Source: JABMRP01 sp964444795
GTDB taxonomy: Bacteria; Planctomycetota; Planctomycetia; Pirellulales; Thermoguttaceae
DNA length: 64,000 nucleotides
Reading direction: 5' to 3'
NCBI GenBank assembly: GCA_964444795.1
Contig: CAYUIQ010000004.1
Coordinates: forward strand, 1 to 64,000
Positions within the stretch are counted from its first letter, which is position 1; each line of letters opens with the position of its first letter. The notes under the pieces are model-generated. The model was given only the letters and a program-made list of their open reading frames with translations. It was not told the DNA's origin and did not search any database. The translations under genes were made by a program, and so were the position numbers. Below, in pieces: positions 23,899 through 32,829 of this stretch.

Positions 23899-24915
23899 AT
23901 GAAAAGCTCCGCATCCAAGTCGCCGCGCAACGGCCATCGGGTATTCGCATGGGCCGCTTACTGCTTGCTGGCACTCTTTATGGGCTCGGCCCTGTTTGGT
24001 GTCTTGGCCAACTTGGCCGAATGGAAAGGCGGAGTGCGATACTTTACCGCGGCAATGTGGATATCGCTGGCGTTCTACTTCATCACGGCTCTACTTTCGA
24101 TCGACACCGGCACGCGGGGCTGGTCCGGTCGGATGTTTTCGGTAGCAGCCTTCTTTTTCCTGGCGGTGTTCCTCGCCTTCGCCCTCTTTCTGGTCCTGTC
24201 CAATGCGTTCTACGTTGACAAGGCAGCCGTCGTCAGGGTCGCTCGTTCCCCGTTCATTGCCAGCGCCCTCCGCCTGAGCGTCGTCACCAGCGTGACCGCG
24301 ACGGCGCTTGCCCTGCTCTTTGCGATCCCGATGGGGTACGCACTGAGCCGCTACTCTTTTCCGGGACGGGTCCTTGCCGATACGATCGTCGACATCCCGA
24401 TCGTCTTCCCGCCGCTGGTCGCCGGGCTTACGCTGCTGATCTTCTTCTCTCAAACCGGCACGGGCAGATGGATCGAAGAAGATCTGGGCGTGAAGTTCGT
24501 CTTCGACCCGAAGGGGATCGTGCTGTGTCAATTCGTGGTCTCGGCCAGCTTTGCGATACGTTCGATCAAGACTGCCTTCGACGAAGTCGACCGCCGGGTG
24601 GAGAAGGTGGCGCTGACCCTGGGATACACGCAGTGGGGGAGTTTTCTTCACGTGTCCCTGCCGCTGGCCCGACCTGGCGTAATCGCCGGGGCGATTCTTA
24701 CTTGGGCACGCGCGTTCGGCATCTTCGGTCCGCTGATGATTCTTGTCGGCTCGTTCCGCGGGAAAACCGAGGTGCTTAGCACGACCATCTACTTGGAACA
24801 ATCGGTGGGCAATCTGGAAGTTGCCCTGGCGGTGGCCTTGCTCTTGATCTCGGTGGCCACGGTGGCTTTGTTGACCATACGCCTGGTGGGCGGAAAGGCC
24901 TTGGTGAAGTTATGA
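23899..24915 (+). CDS. ModB/TupB-type ABC permease with an extra N-terminal membrane part
   Basis: 338 residues from ATG 23899; an earlier in-frame start would overlap the binding-protein gene. About eight membrane helices can be drawn: three near residues 15-40, 50-70 and 80-108, then five in the ModB-like core (from LRLSVVTSVTATALALLFAIPMGYALSRY). The EAA-like loop that contacts the ATPase is VEKVALTLGYTQWGSFLHVSLPLARPGVIAGAIL. Normal ModB proteins have five helices, so the first three are an addition. The stop overlaps the ATPase start (ATGA). Confidence 0.88.
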   Translation: MKSSASKSPRNGHRVFAWAAYCLLALFMGSALFGVLANLAEWKGGVRYFTAAMWISLAFYFITALLSIDTGTRGWSGRMFSVAAFFFLAVFLAFALFLVLSNAFYVDKAAVVRVARSPFIASALRLSVVTSVTATALALLFAIPMGYALSRYSFPGRVLADTIVDIPIVFPPLVAGLTLLIFFSQTGTGRWIEEDLGVKFVFDPKGIVLCQFVVSASFAIRSIKTAFDEVDRRVEKVALTLGYTQWGSFLHVSLPLARPGVIAGAILTWARAFGIFGPLMILVGSFRGKTEVLSTTIYLEQSVGNLEVALAVALLLISVATVALLTIRLVGGKALVKL

Positions 24916-26027
24916 TCCGCGGTGAAAGCGTCGATTTTTCGATTGGCGAATTTCGACTGGAAAACGCCAACATCGAGGTGGCCGACGGGGAGTACTTCGT
25001 GTTGCTTGGGCCGCCAGGTTCGGGAAAGAGCGTGCTGTTGGAGTGCCTCTGCGGCCTAAACCGCGTCCAAAGCGGGCGGGTGTTTGTTGATGGCCAAGAC
25101 ATGACCGACGCGGAGCCCCGTAGACGCGGCATCGGCTACGTACCGCAAGACTACGCCCTGTTTCCCCACCTCTCCGTGGAGCGGAACATCCAATCCGGCC
25201 TGCGCGCCCGGCGCGAGTCCCGCGGCCAGATCCACAAACGCACCATGGCGGTAGCCGACTTGCTGGGCATCGGCCATCTGTTGAAGCGAGGGATCGTCGG
25301 CTTGAGCGGTGGCGAGAAACAGCGAACGGCGCTGGCCCGGGCGCTGGCCATCGAGCCGCGCGTGCTGCTCCTGGATGAACCGGTCAGCGCACTGGACGAG
25401 AGCACTCGCGAGAGGATATGCGGCGAGTTGCGACAGTTGCAACGCGAGCTGCGGATCACCACGATCCACATCAGCCACAACCTCGAAGAAGCTTTCTCGG
25501 TAGCGGACCGCGGCGGGATATTATTCAACGGGCGCTTCCAGCAGACCGGGCCGCTGCAAGACCTGCTGCGCCGGCCGGCAAACGAATTCGCAGCCCGCTT
25601 TATGCGTTGCCAAAATATCTTGACGGGCCGATCGTTGGGGCCCGGCCCCGACGGAGCCACGAAGGTCGCCGTAGGCGAAGCCGAGTTTCTGGTTCCCGGC
25701 AGGCACGAGGGGCAAGTCCAATTCATAGTCCGCGCCGAGAACCTCCGCGTGATGCGAGCGGATCGAGTGCGACCAGACCAGGATGGCGCCGTGTTGGCGG
25801 TGGCGGTTGCCCGGTTAATCGATCTAGGGGCATACGTCCGCCTTCACTTAACGGGCCCGGTTACGCTGGTGGCACACCTGTCACATCCCGTCTATACTGA
25901 ATTGAGACCCTGTGGCCAAACGAGCCTCGTGGCCATAGTACCCCCGGAAGCCGTGCATGTCTTGTCCGCGGACCCCGCAGATGCACCATCGGTTCCCGAA
26001 GACAATGAAGATCGGGAGGTGCCATGA
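24912..26027 (+). CDS. ModC/TupC-type ABC transporter ATPase with TOBE domain
   Basis: 371 residues. Walker A GPPGSGKS (about 34-41), Q-loop VPQDYALFPHLSVERNI, signature LSGGEKQR (about 129-136), Walker B VLLLDEPVSALDE and the switch histidine in TTIHISHNLEEAF. Residues 235-350 form a TOBE region that in ModC proteins binds the oxyanion and gives feedback. It powers import by the permease upstream, and its TGA overlaps the ATG of the radical SAM gene. No Mo-box riboswitch or ModE gene was seen. Confidence 0.92.
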   Translation: MIRGESVDFSIGEFRLENANIEVADGEYFVLLGPPGSGKSVLLECLCGLNRVQSGRVFVDGQDMTDAEPRRRGIGYVPQDYALFPHLSVERNIQSGLRARRESRGQIHKRTMAVADLLGIGHLLKRGIVGLSGGEKQRTALARALAIEPRVLLLDEPVSALDESTRERICGELRQLQRELRITTIHISHNLEEAFSVADRGGILFNGRFQQTGPLQDLLRRPANEFAARFMRCQNILTGRSLGPGPDGATKVAVGEAEFLVPGRHEGQVQFIVRAENLRVMRADRVRPDQDGAVLAVAVARLIDLGAYVRLHLTGPVTLVAHLSHPVYTELRPCGQTSLVAIVPPEAVHVLSADPADAPSVPEDNEDREVP

Positions 26028-26944
26028 GCAAGTACATCTTTGGCCCCGTACCTTCCCGTCGCCTGGGCCGGTCGCTGGGAGTAGACCTCGTCCCGCTGAA
26101 GACGTGCAGCTACGACTGCATCTACTGCCAACTTGGCCGCACCACCTGCAAGACCACGGAACGAAAAGAGTGGGTGCCGCTGGACGACGTTGTTCTCGAA
26201 TTGAAGGACAGGCTCTCGGTACGCCCCGATTACATCACTTTATCCGGGTCCGGCGAACCCACCCTCTACTCACGGGTCGACGAACTCATCGACCGGATCA
26301 AGGCCATCACGGACGTGCCCGTGGCGGTCCTAACGAACGGGTCGCTGTTGTGGCAGGAAGAGGTTCGCCGGCAGTTAATGAAGGCCGATCTCGTCATTCC
26401 CTCGCTCGACGCCGGCGACGAAGTCATGTTTCGTCTTGTCAACCGTCCCCACGGAGACGTATCTTTTGAGAGGACGTTGGCCGGGTTGGTGGAGTTCCGC
26501 CGTGCATTCCGGGGTGACTATTGGCTCGAGGTGTTCGTGCTGGGCGCGTACACGGCAATCAAGGCCGATTTCGCCGAATTGGTCAGATGCGTTAGTCTCG
26601 TCGGACCGGATCGTGTCCAGTTGAACACCGTGACGCGCCCGCCGGCCGAGAGCTTCGCGATTGGCATCTCGCGCCAGCGCCTGACTGAACTGGCAACGAT
26701 GTTCGATCCACCGGCCGAAGTAATCGCCGATTTTCGGGACGTTCACGCACACGCCGAATTCGCTGCTAGTCGAGAAGACGTCCTGAGTCTATTGCGAAGA
26801 CGCCCCTGTTCCATGGAAGACATTGCCGGTGGGCTGGGCATGCACCGCAATGAAGTCGTCAAGTACATTGAAGACCTCAACGGCGAAGGACTACTTCTGC
26901 AAACCCAAACGGAAGGGCGATTGCATTACCGTGCCATGCAATAA
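26024..26944 (+). CDS. Radical SAM protein (COG0731/wyosine-like) with winged-helix end
   Basis: 306 residues. CSYDCIYC (about 28-35) supplies the [4Fe-4S] ligands of a radical SAM enzyme; FGPVPSRRLGRSLGVDLVPLKTC before it and LSGSGEPTLYSRVDELI after it are typical of COG0731. The last 65 residues (EDVLSLLRRRPCSMEDIAGGLGMHRNEVVKYIEDLNGEG) look like a winged-helix nucleic-acid or partner binding part. COG0731 members of this form are often encoded beside TrmO-like genes and molybdate transporters in anaerobes; the substrate is not known. It is translationally coupled to the ATPase gene. Confidence 0.88.
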   Translation: MSKYIFGPVPSRRLGRSLGVDLVPLKTCSYDCIYCQLGRTTCKTTERKEWVPLDDVVLELKDRLSVRPDYITLSGSGEPTLYSRVDELIDRIKAITDVPVAVLTNGSLLWQEEVRRQLMKADLVIPSLDAGDEVMFRLVNRPHGDVSFERTLAGLVEFRRAFRGDYWLEVFVLGAYTAIKADFAELVRCVSLVGPDRVQLNTVTRPPAESFAIGISRQRLTELATMFDPPAEVIADFRDVHAHAEFAASREDVLSLLRRRPCSMEDIAGGLGMHRNEVVKYIEDLNGEGLLLQTQTEGRLHYRAMQ

Positions 26945-27074
26945 TCCTCCCTAAACGACTCGAGCACGGTATACCACGGACCCGACAAGTGTTTCGAGTG
27001 CTGCGTTGGATCGGTATTCAACATCGAGTAATAATGGACGCGTCTTACCACCTCTTTTGAAGGAGAGAAGATCC

Positions 27075-27524
27075 ATGAGACGTCTTTCTGTTGTGTCGTT
27101 GTTCCTCTTGCTCGGAGTTTTGGCGGCCTGTTCGGGCCGCGCGGCGGACAACGAAAAAGAACCAGCGGTCAAGAAGTTCACGGTGTCCCCGATCGGTTGG
27201 GTAAGGAAGACAGAGGGACACACCACGATCGTCGTGGACAAAAAGTTCCAAGAGGGATTGCTAGGCATGGACAAATGTTCGGAGGTTTGGGTATTGTGGT
27301 GGTTTGACCGCAACGATACTCCGGAGAAGCGCTCGATCCTCCAGGTTCATCCCGGTGGCAACAAGAATAACCCCGTGCGCGGCGTATTCGCCACGCATTC
27401 ACCGGTTCGCCCCAACCTGATCGCGATGACCAGATGCAAGATCATTTCGGTGAAGGACAACGTGATCGAAATCGAAGGCATTGACGCCTTTGCCGACACG
27501 CCGGTGCTTGATTTGAAAAACTAG
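27075..27524 (+). CDS. TrmO/TsaA-fold lipoprotein (2)
   Basis: 149 residues from ATG 27075 (AGGAGAG upstream). A lipobox LAAC puts a lipid anchor at Cys19. The mature part is close to the first copy at 21649: VSPIGWVRK, GLLGMDKCSEVWVLWWFDRND, GVFATHSPVRPNLIAMTRCKI and GIDAFADTPVLDLKN, where it ends about 16 residues earlier than copy 1. Two membrane or periplasmic copies of a tRNA-methyltransferase fold flanking one transporter operon point to a new function, perhaps methyl transfer or ligand binding outside the cytoplasm (inference). Confidence 0.85.
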   Translation: MRRLSVVSLFLLLGVLAACSGRAADNEKEPAVKKFTVSPIGWVRKTEGHTTIVVDKKFQEGLLGMDKCSEVWVLWWFDRNDTPEKRSILQVHPGGNKNNPVRGVFATHSPVRPNLIAMTRCKIISVKDNVIEIEGIDAFADTPVLDLKN

Positions 27525-27618
27525 TCCGTTAGAATGGCCGTCTGATCCCGACATGGTCGCGGAGTGTAGGTCTCGGGCCTGTCGCAAAGCATTCATTTCC
27601 CCGAAAGGACTTGTCGTC

Positions 27619-28902
27619 ATGTTCAGGAGATCGGCATCGCTGTTTTTCGTTTGCATTGCGGTCACGGCGCTTGTCGGCGCAAGAGGAACGTTGGCACAGG
27701 ATGCCAAGGCACCTCGTGACACCGTTGACCAAACCAAGTCCGCCAAGCCAAACAACCGAGCGGAGTCCGTTCGCGCCGTGCTCTCTCATCTTGGTGTGGG
27801 AAAAGGCTCGGCGGTCGCCGACATCGGAGCGGGTCGCGGAACGGATACGTGGGTACTTGCCGAGATCGTGGGTGAAGCGGGTACTGTTTTTGCCGAAGAA
27901 ATTGGCGAAGGTATGGTCAAGTCATTAAAGGAAGCGGCTGAAAAGAAAGGCCTTTCCCAAGTCCGTGCCGTGTTGGGCCGCGACGACGATCCTTCCCTGT
28001 CTCCCGGTTCCGCGGATCTCGCTTTCGTGCATCACGTCTACCACCATTTCGCAAAGCCCCGGGAGATGCTGCGGGGAATCTGGCGGGCTTTGAAACCGGG
28101 TGGCTATCTCGTGATCGTCGACAAACAGCGCGGCACGCTGCGCGACTGGGTCCCCCGGGAGATTCGAGCGGAGAAGCACTACTGGATCGCCGAAACCACG
28201 GTGTCCAGGGAAGCCAGGGAAGAGGGATTCGCTTTCGTCACGTGTGCTGAACAGCGCTGGCACACGAACGATGATTTCGTCCTGATCTTCAAACGACCGA
28301 AAGAACTGAAGAGCCCCGGCTGCGACCCCGATCTTTTTCTCTCCTTTTCCGTGGAGAAGGCGGCACCTCTGTTCCTGCCCTCCGCGCGTCCTTACCAGCG
28401 GCCGGTATTCATCGCGTTGGGAGAGGCTCGCAAGTTAATACCATCCCTCCTGAAAAACTCCTCGGGCGAGGGGCTCGAGATCGTTCTGGAAGAATGGGCC
28501 ACGCAGAAAGAAGAATGGCCACCGCTGCCCTCCAACGTGTCCTTCCCTTCAGTCCTGACGGCAAGCGGCGTCCCCCCGTTGGGCCCCGAGCCGATCGACG
28601 TCGTCTTCTTTCTGGATAGCTACCACCTTCTTTTCCACGGGAAGACCTTACTGAACAAGCTCCACGAGAAGCTATCCCCAACCGGCTGCATCTACGTTCT
28701 TGATCGAGAGGCACGGAAGCCGCTTTCCCGGCGCGAGGCCAGCCACCGAAAAATGATACCACGGACAATGGTAGAACGGGAAATGACGGAAGCCGGCTTC
28801 TTCCTCTGGTCTCGCGAGCCGCAGCCGGCCCCCGACCGTTTTCTTCTTATCTTCGGAAAAACGCGATCCCGAGAAATCCTGCCGGAAGGCCCAAAGCAAT
28901 GA
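27619..28902 (+). CDS. Exported tandem SAM-methyltransferase-like protein
   Basis: 427 residues from ATG 27619 (GAAAGGA upstream). A signal peptide (SASLFFVCIAVTALVGARGTLAQ) comes first. Residues 45-230 are a class I methyltransferase fold with SAM loop VADIGAGRGTDTWVLAEIVGEAG and the later VHHVYHHFAKPREMLRGIWRALKPGGYLVIVDKQRG. Residues 240-420 repeat the pattern in degenerate form (VFFLDSYHLLFHGKTLLNKLHEKLSPTGCIYVLDRE) without a glycine loop. SAM is not normally available outside the cytoplasm, so the role is puzzling. It follows the second TrmO-like lipoprotein gene. Confidence 0.82.
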   Translation: MFRRSASLFFVCIAVTALVGARGTLAQDAKAPRDTVDQTKSAKPNNRAESVRAVLSHLGVGKGSAVADIGAGRGTDTWVLAEIVGEAGTVFAEEIGEGMVKSLKEAAEKKGLSQVRAVLGRDDDPSLSPGSADLAFVHHVYHHFAKPREMLRGIWRALKPGGYLVIVDKQRGTLRDWVPREIRAEKHYWIAETTVSREAREEGFAFVTCAEQRWHTNDDFVLIFKRPKELKSPGCDPDLFLSFSVEKAAPLFLPSARPYQRPVFIALGEARKLIPSLLKNSSGEGLEIVLEEWATQKEEWPPLPSNVSFPSVLTASGVPPLGPEPIDVVFFLDSYHLLFHGKTLLNKLHEKLSPTGCIYVLDREARKPLSRREASHRKMIPRTMVEREMTEAGFFLWSREPQPAPDRFLLIFGKTRSREILPEGPKQ

Positions 28903-29318
28903 GTTGCAGGGGCCCAGCGATTCCTCGTTTCCGATCACACCGTCAGAGTGTGGCTTCGGTGGGCTGAAGATGATTCGCTGATTCGGACCAGAATGCCGGT
29001 ATCTCCATCGCTGGGCCGCTGCAGGGGTGCGGAGCCCGCGCTGAAGATGCACCGAAAGTCGCGGGTCCTTGTGCCCCCCTAGTGGCGGAGCCACTTCGTC
29101 CAATCGGCGAGATCCACGCATAATGGGTATTCCCGAGAATAATTCCCCAAGAATTTTCCCTCTGGCCCGTCTAATACAACAGAAGCCACGCCAAGAGGCG
29201 GCGGGGTCGCCGGCCATCGGGTGCTGCCGCACCGTTGGCGCCCTTGCCCGGACTATTCATGCCTCTGGGGATTGCGTGACACACTGTTGTCGATCGGCTC
29301 GCGGAAGTAGTACCCACC
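28903..29318. other. 416-bp gap without a supported gene
   Basis: No convincing ORF or terminator was recognised. It separates the metal/transport cluster from an ECF sigma gene, so it should hold the promoter of the latter, but I could not identify matching -35 and -10 elements. An AT-richer patch lies at about 29140-29165. Confidence 0.5.
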
Positions 29319-29915
29319 ATGCCCGGTGTCAACGTGCCAGCCAAAACGGACGTGTCTCGGACGACCTCTGCCAGTGACGAGCAACTTGTTGCCCGCTATC
29401 GGCAGTCGGACGAAAGCGGCGCGTTGGAGGAGCTTGCCCGGCGGCATTTGCCGCGAATCAACGGATTGCTGTACCAGATGGTGCTGGATGAATCGGCGGC
29501 CGACGATCTGACGCAAGAGGTGTTCCTCAGAGTACTTCGCCAACTGGACGGTTTTCGCGGGGATTCGAGTTTCGCCACCTGGCTCTATCGGGTGGCCATG
29601 AACACGGCGTACACGTACTTCGGGCGGCGTAAGAATTCGCCGCTGGAGTATCGCCCCGCGCTATGCGAGACGGACACCATCCGGGCGAATCCCGAGGGGC
29701 CCGTGTTGCGGGACGAATTGGACGATCAAATCAGCGCGGCGTTGGCTCAACTCTCGCCGAAGCTTCGGGCGGCAATTGTGTTGACGTCGATTCAGGGATT
29801 GGAGCCGACCGAAGCGGCAAAAATCGAAAACTGCACGAAGGCCACGATTTACTGGCGTATCCACGAAGCGCGAAAGCAGCTTCGACACCGATTACGGGAT
29901 TACCTATCGCCATGA
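29319..29915 (+). CDS. ECF-family RNA polymerase sigma factor
   Basis: 198 residues. Sigma2 region at about 22-95 (LVARYRQSDESGALEELARRHLP, DDLTQEVFLRVLRQLDGFRGDSSFATWLYRVAMNTAYTYFGRR) and sigma4 region at about 130-190 (LSPKLRAAIVLTSIQGLEPTEAAKIENCTKATIYWRIHEARKQLRHRL). The stop overlaps the ATG of a predicted membrane anti-sigma gene. Its likely targets are its own operon and perhaps the secreted-protein genes that follow (inference). Confidence 0.93.
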   Translation: MPGVNVPAKTDVSRTTSASDEQLVARYRQSDESGALEELARRHLPRINGLLYQMVLDESAADDLTQEVFLRVLRQLDGFRGDSSFATWLYRVAMNTAYTYFGRRKNSPLEYRPALCETDTIRANPEGPVLRDELDDQISAALAQLSPKLRAAIVLTSIQGLEPTEAAKIENCTKATIYWRIHEARKQLRHRLRDYLSP

Positions 29916-30763
29916 ACCAGCCAAACCAACCGAACGAACTCGATCGGGCCCTGCGAGACTGGACGGATCGCCGCCAGGATCGCAAAAACCTCGACTCGCT
30001 CACGCAGCGGATTGTCGTTGCATTGCAGGAGGAGACGCCGCAAGGCGGGGATATCCAACCGGCGAAGACAGCCGGGATTCCGCCGTCGGGCCGGTTTTCC
30101 CGCAGCGCGGCAATTTGGCTGTCGATCACCGCGGCGGCGGCGGCGATCTTCGTGGCATGCTGGCTGATTTTCTCCCGCGGCAAGAACGGCGAAGTCGCTC
30201 AGCCTGAACCCATCGATCCCGGCGTGGCCGAACGGCCGGAGACACTACCGCCGGAGTTTGCCTGGCTCGAGAAGAGTCAACTGGCCGAGAAAGCCGTGTT
30301 GCTTCAGGAGATGGAGCGGCTCTTCGATCATCGCCTGCAGTGGATTGCCGAGACCGACGGTCGCGTGCTGTTGGAGGTGCAAGACCGTGGCCCCGGCGGC
30401 GGCGAGGAACACTCGAACGTTCCCATGGCGGCGCGCGTGGTGGTGGTTCGTTGGAACGAGCAGCGGCCGCGGTGGACGCCCGTTTGGGCCGTCGACGTGC
30501 TCGTGCGACAAGACCAAGTGGTGCGGCTGTCGTTGGACAGAGCCGGCGCGCCCCATGGGACGGAGTTGTCCTTATGGGCGTACCCGGTGGACGAGCGGAC
30601 GATAGCCGTCGACTCCAACCTTTCTCTATCTCGCTTGGCGTTGGAGTCGAGCTTCAATGGGATTCAGCAGTCGGGAGTTCCCGTCGCGATGCACTCGATC
30701 CGGCAAGGCGACACGCAGTATCGAGTGTTTCAGACGGTTGTCCGGCTTGATGGGGAGGCCTAA
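29912..30763 (+). CDS. Predicted membrane-anchored anti-sigma factor
   Basis: 283 residues. The N-terminal 60 residues are hydrophilic (cytoplasmic, sigma-binding size), a single membrane helix spans about 63-87 (WLSITAAAAAIFVACWLIF), and 195 residues follow outside. No ZAS Cys/His motif is seen. The outer part, with GRVLLEVQDRGPGGGEEHS and RPRWTPVWAVDVLVRQDQVVRLSLDRAG, matches no family I recognise. Overlap with the sigma gene (ATGA) and topology are the evidence for the anti-sigma role. Confidence 0.65.
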   Translation: MNQPNQPNELDRALRDWTDRRQDRKNLDSLTQRIVVALQEETPQGGDIQPAKTAGIPPSGRFSRSAAIWLSITAAAAAIFVACWLIFSRGKNGEVAQPEPIDPGVAERPETLPPEFAWLEKSQLAEKAVLLQEMERLFDHRLQWIAETDGRVLLEVQDRGPGGGEEHSNVPMAARVVVVRWNEQRPRWTPVWAVDVLVRQDQVVRLSLDRAGAPHGTELSLWAYPVDERTIAVDSNLSLSRLALESSFNGIQQSGVPVAMHSIRQGDTQYRVFQTVVRLDGEA

Positions 30764-30766
30764 TCG

Positions 30767-31807
30767 ATGAAGACGATCTATAAATGCCTGACGTTGGCAA
30801 CGACTGCCCTGCTGCTGTCGGTCGCGTCACGGCCGATGCTTGCCGAAACGCCGGGTGTGAAGATTCGTGCGCGCGAAGGCTGGTCGACGTTCTTCGGCGG
30901 CCAGGAAGCTTCGTTGCATTTCCTGATTAACAGCGAGAAACCGCTCGACGGCCGGCTCGCGTGGAATCATTCGGTGCAGCGGCGAACCATCGCCAGTGGC
31001 GAGGCCGCCGTGAAGATCGACGGGGCGGGCCAGGCCGAGGTGGAGATTTCCCTTCGCCTGCCCGAGGTGCGCGGGGGGGTGATCTTCGACACGGACTTGG
31101 CTCTGCGGGTGATCGACTCTCGCGGCAAGGTAATCGCCGGGCACGATCGCGTGCTGCGGCTCTTTCCGGCCAGCGCGTTTGCCGGCCGGCAAGAGTGGCT
31201 GCGGGGACTCAAAATCACTCTCTACGATCCGGCCGGCGAGACGCGGCGAGTGCTGGACGAAGCCGACGTCGAGTACCGGGACGTCAACGGTACTTCCGCG
31301 TTGGAACGAACCACCGAGGGCACGGTGCTGATCGGCGAGGGCGTGTCTTGGCGCGATCATCGCGGCTTGCCGGGGGCCGTGGAAAAGCTGGCGGCGGGAG
31401 GGATGGCGGTTATTTGCCTGGCTCCGGCCGACGGCGAGTTCGATTTCCCCGGCACGGCGGAGAACCGACCCCGTCCCAAAGAGATTGCGTTTCTAGGCAC
31501 CGACGTGATTGGCCAAATAGACAAGCGTTTGGATGCCGACGCCTGGCCGCCCGACGGGCAGGTCATCGCCGCGAGGCTGAGCGTCGGCGCGGCACGAAAA
31601 GGGGCAACCATTGTAGTCGACGATTCCGGCCGGGGATGGCCCTGGCTGGAAGTGGTTTACCCGGGCGGCGGCCGGTTGATCGTGTGTGGTTTCGGTGTTG
31701 TTGGGCATTGGGACGCCGGGCCGACGCCGCGCTGGCTGCTATTGAGGATATTGGAGCGAGTTGCTCAAGATGCTGACAAACCTGTCATTTCACGGGAAAA
31801 GGAGTAA
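30767..31807 (+). CDS. Exported protein of unknown function
   Basis: 346 residues starting 3 bases after the anti-sigma stop. Signal peptide MKTIYKCLTLATTALLLSVASRPMLAE. The first half of the mature protein looks like a beta sandwich (GQEASLHFLINSEKPLDGRLAWNHSVQ..., RVIDSRGKVIAGHDRVLRLFPA), the second half (GVSWRDHRGLPGAVEKLAAGGMAVICLAP to the end) like a beta-alpha fold related to ThuA/GATase-type exported planctomycete proteins. No catalytic residues stand out. It ends at the start of the CsgG-like genes and is probably in the same operon. Confidence 0.7.
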   Translation: MKTIYKCLTLATTALLLSVASRPMLAETPGVKIRAREGWSTFFGGQEASLHFLINSEKPLDGRLAWNHSVQRRTIASGEAAVKIDGAGQAEVEISLRLPEVRGGVIFDTDLALRVIDSRGKVIAGHDRVLRLFPASAFAGRQEWLRGLKITLYDPAGETRRVLDEADVEYRDVNGTSALERTTEGTVLIGEGVSWRDHRGLPGAVEKLAAGGMAVICLAPADGEFDFPGTAENRPRPKEIAFLGTDVIGQIDKRLDADAWPPDGQVIAARLSVGAARKGATIVVDDSGRGWPWLEVVYPGGGRLIVCGFGVVGHWDAGPTPRWLLLRILERVAQDADKPVISREKE

Positions 31808-31810
31808 GTG

Positions 31811-32794
31811 ATGCGAAAGCGAATTCTGACGGCGGTATGCCTGGCCGCGTGTATCGCACTGCCGGCCGTATCGGCCCGGGCTGCCGATACCGTTTATCCG
31901 GCGGCGGTTTTCCCGTTCCTGGAGCGGGGCAACGACGTGGCCGACCTGGGGCCGCAAGTGAGCGACCTGTTGTTTGCCAATCTGGTGGCCAACCCGGAGA
32001 TGTACCTGGTCGACCGCGAGGACCTGACGAAGATTCTCAAAGAGCTGGAACTTAACCTCTCCGGCCTGGCCGATCCGACCCAGTCGACGCGAGTAGGCCA
32101 ACTCACGGGAGCCAAGGTCCTGATCACCGGATCGGTACTCCAGGTGGATACCAAGCTTTATCTGGTGGCCAAGATCATCGGCACGGAGACCAGCCGCGTG
32201 TTCGGTGCCAGCGTGAAAGGAAATGTCCGCGACGATCTGGACACCATGGTCGAACAGTTGGCCGAACAAGTCGCCAAGACAATTGCCGATCGGGCGGAAG
32301 AACTGGTCGCTAGGCAAATCAGCCGTGAGGACCGGCTGGACGCCCTGAAGGAAACCCTCGGAAAAACCAAACGCCCGACGGTGCAAATCGAAATCGAAGA
32401 GCGCCACGTGGGACAGGTCACCATCGACCCCGCGGCGGAGACGGAAATCACGCTCTTCTGCACGGAGCTCGGCTTCGACGTGATCGACCCCAAGGAGGGC
32501 GACGAGCGCGACGCCGACATCCTGCTGACGGGTGAAGGCTTCAGCGAGTTTGCCGCCCGGCACGGAAACCTCGTTTCGGTCAAGGCACGGTTGGAGTTGA
32601 AGGCGGTCGAGGCGGAAACCGGACGCGTGTTGGCGATTGACCGCCAGGTGGCCGTGGAGGTCGATCTGACGGAACAGATTGCCGGCAAGACGGCCCTGCA
32701 GAGTGCCGCCGCCGACATCGCCGAGCGGCTGTTGCCGAAGATCGTTTCGACCGGGGCGGAGAAGGCCGGCCACCCGAAGCGGGAGAAGGACTAG
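31811..32794 (+). CDS. Secreted CsgG-like domain protein (small form)
   Basis: 327 residues; ATG 31811 is preferred to GTG 31808 because AAGGAG stands 6 bases before it. Signal peptide ends near VSARA. Residues 25-170 resemble CsgG/FlgO-type domains: VFPFLERGNDVADLGPQVSDLLFANLVANPEMYLVDREDLTKILKELELNLSG and VGQLTGAKVLITGSVLQVDTKLYLVAKIIGTETSRVFG. A second domain (about 195-320) has a comparable beta-alpha layout. There is no lipobox, unlike CsgG itself, so it is periplasmic or surface-associated rather than a lipidated pore (inference). First of three related genes. Confidence 0.8.
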   Translation: MRKRILTAVCLAACIALPAVSARAADTVYPAAVFPFLERGNDVADLGPQVSDLLFANLVANPEMYLVDREDLTKILKELELNLSGLADPTQSTRVGQLTGAKVLITGSVLQVDTKLYLVAKIIGTETSRVFGASVKGNVRDDLDTMVEQLAEQVAKTIADRAEELVARQISREDRLDALKETLGKTKRPTVQIEIEERHVGQVTIDPAAETEITLFCTELGFDVIDPKEGDERDADILLTGEGFSEFAARHGNLVSVKARLELKAVEAETGRVLAIDRQVAVEVDLTEQIAGKTALQSAAADIAERLLPKIVSTGAEKAGHPKREKD

Positions 32795-32829
32795 TTCCGC
32801 ACCCGCGATACGCCGGAGGCCAGGGTAAC

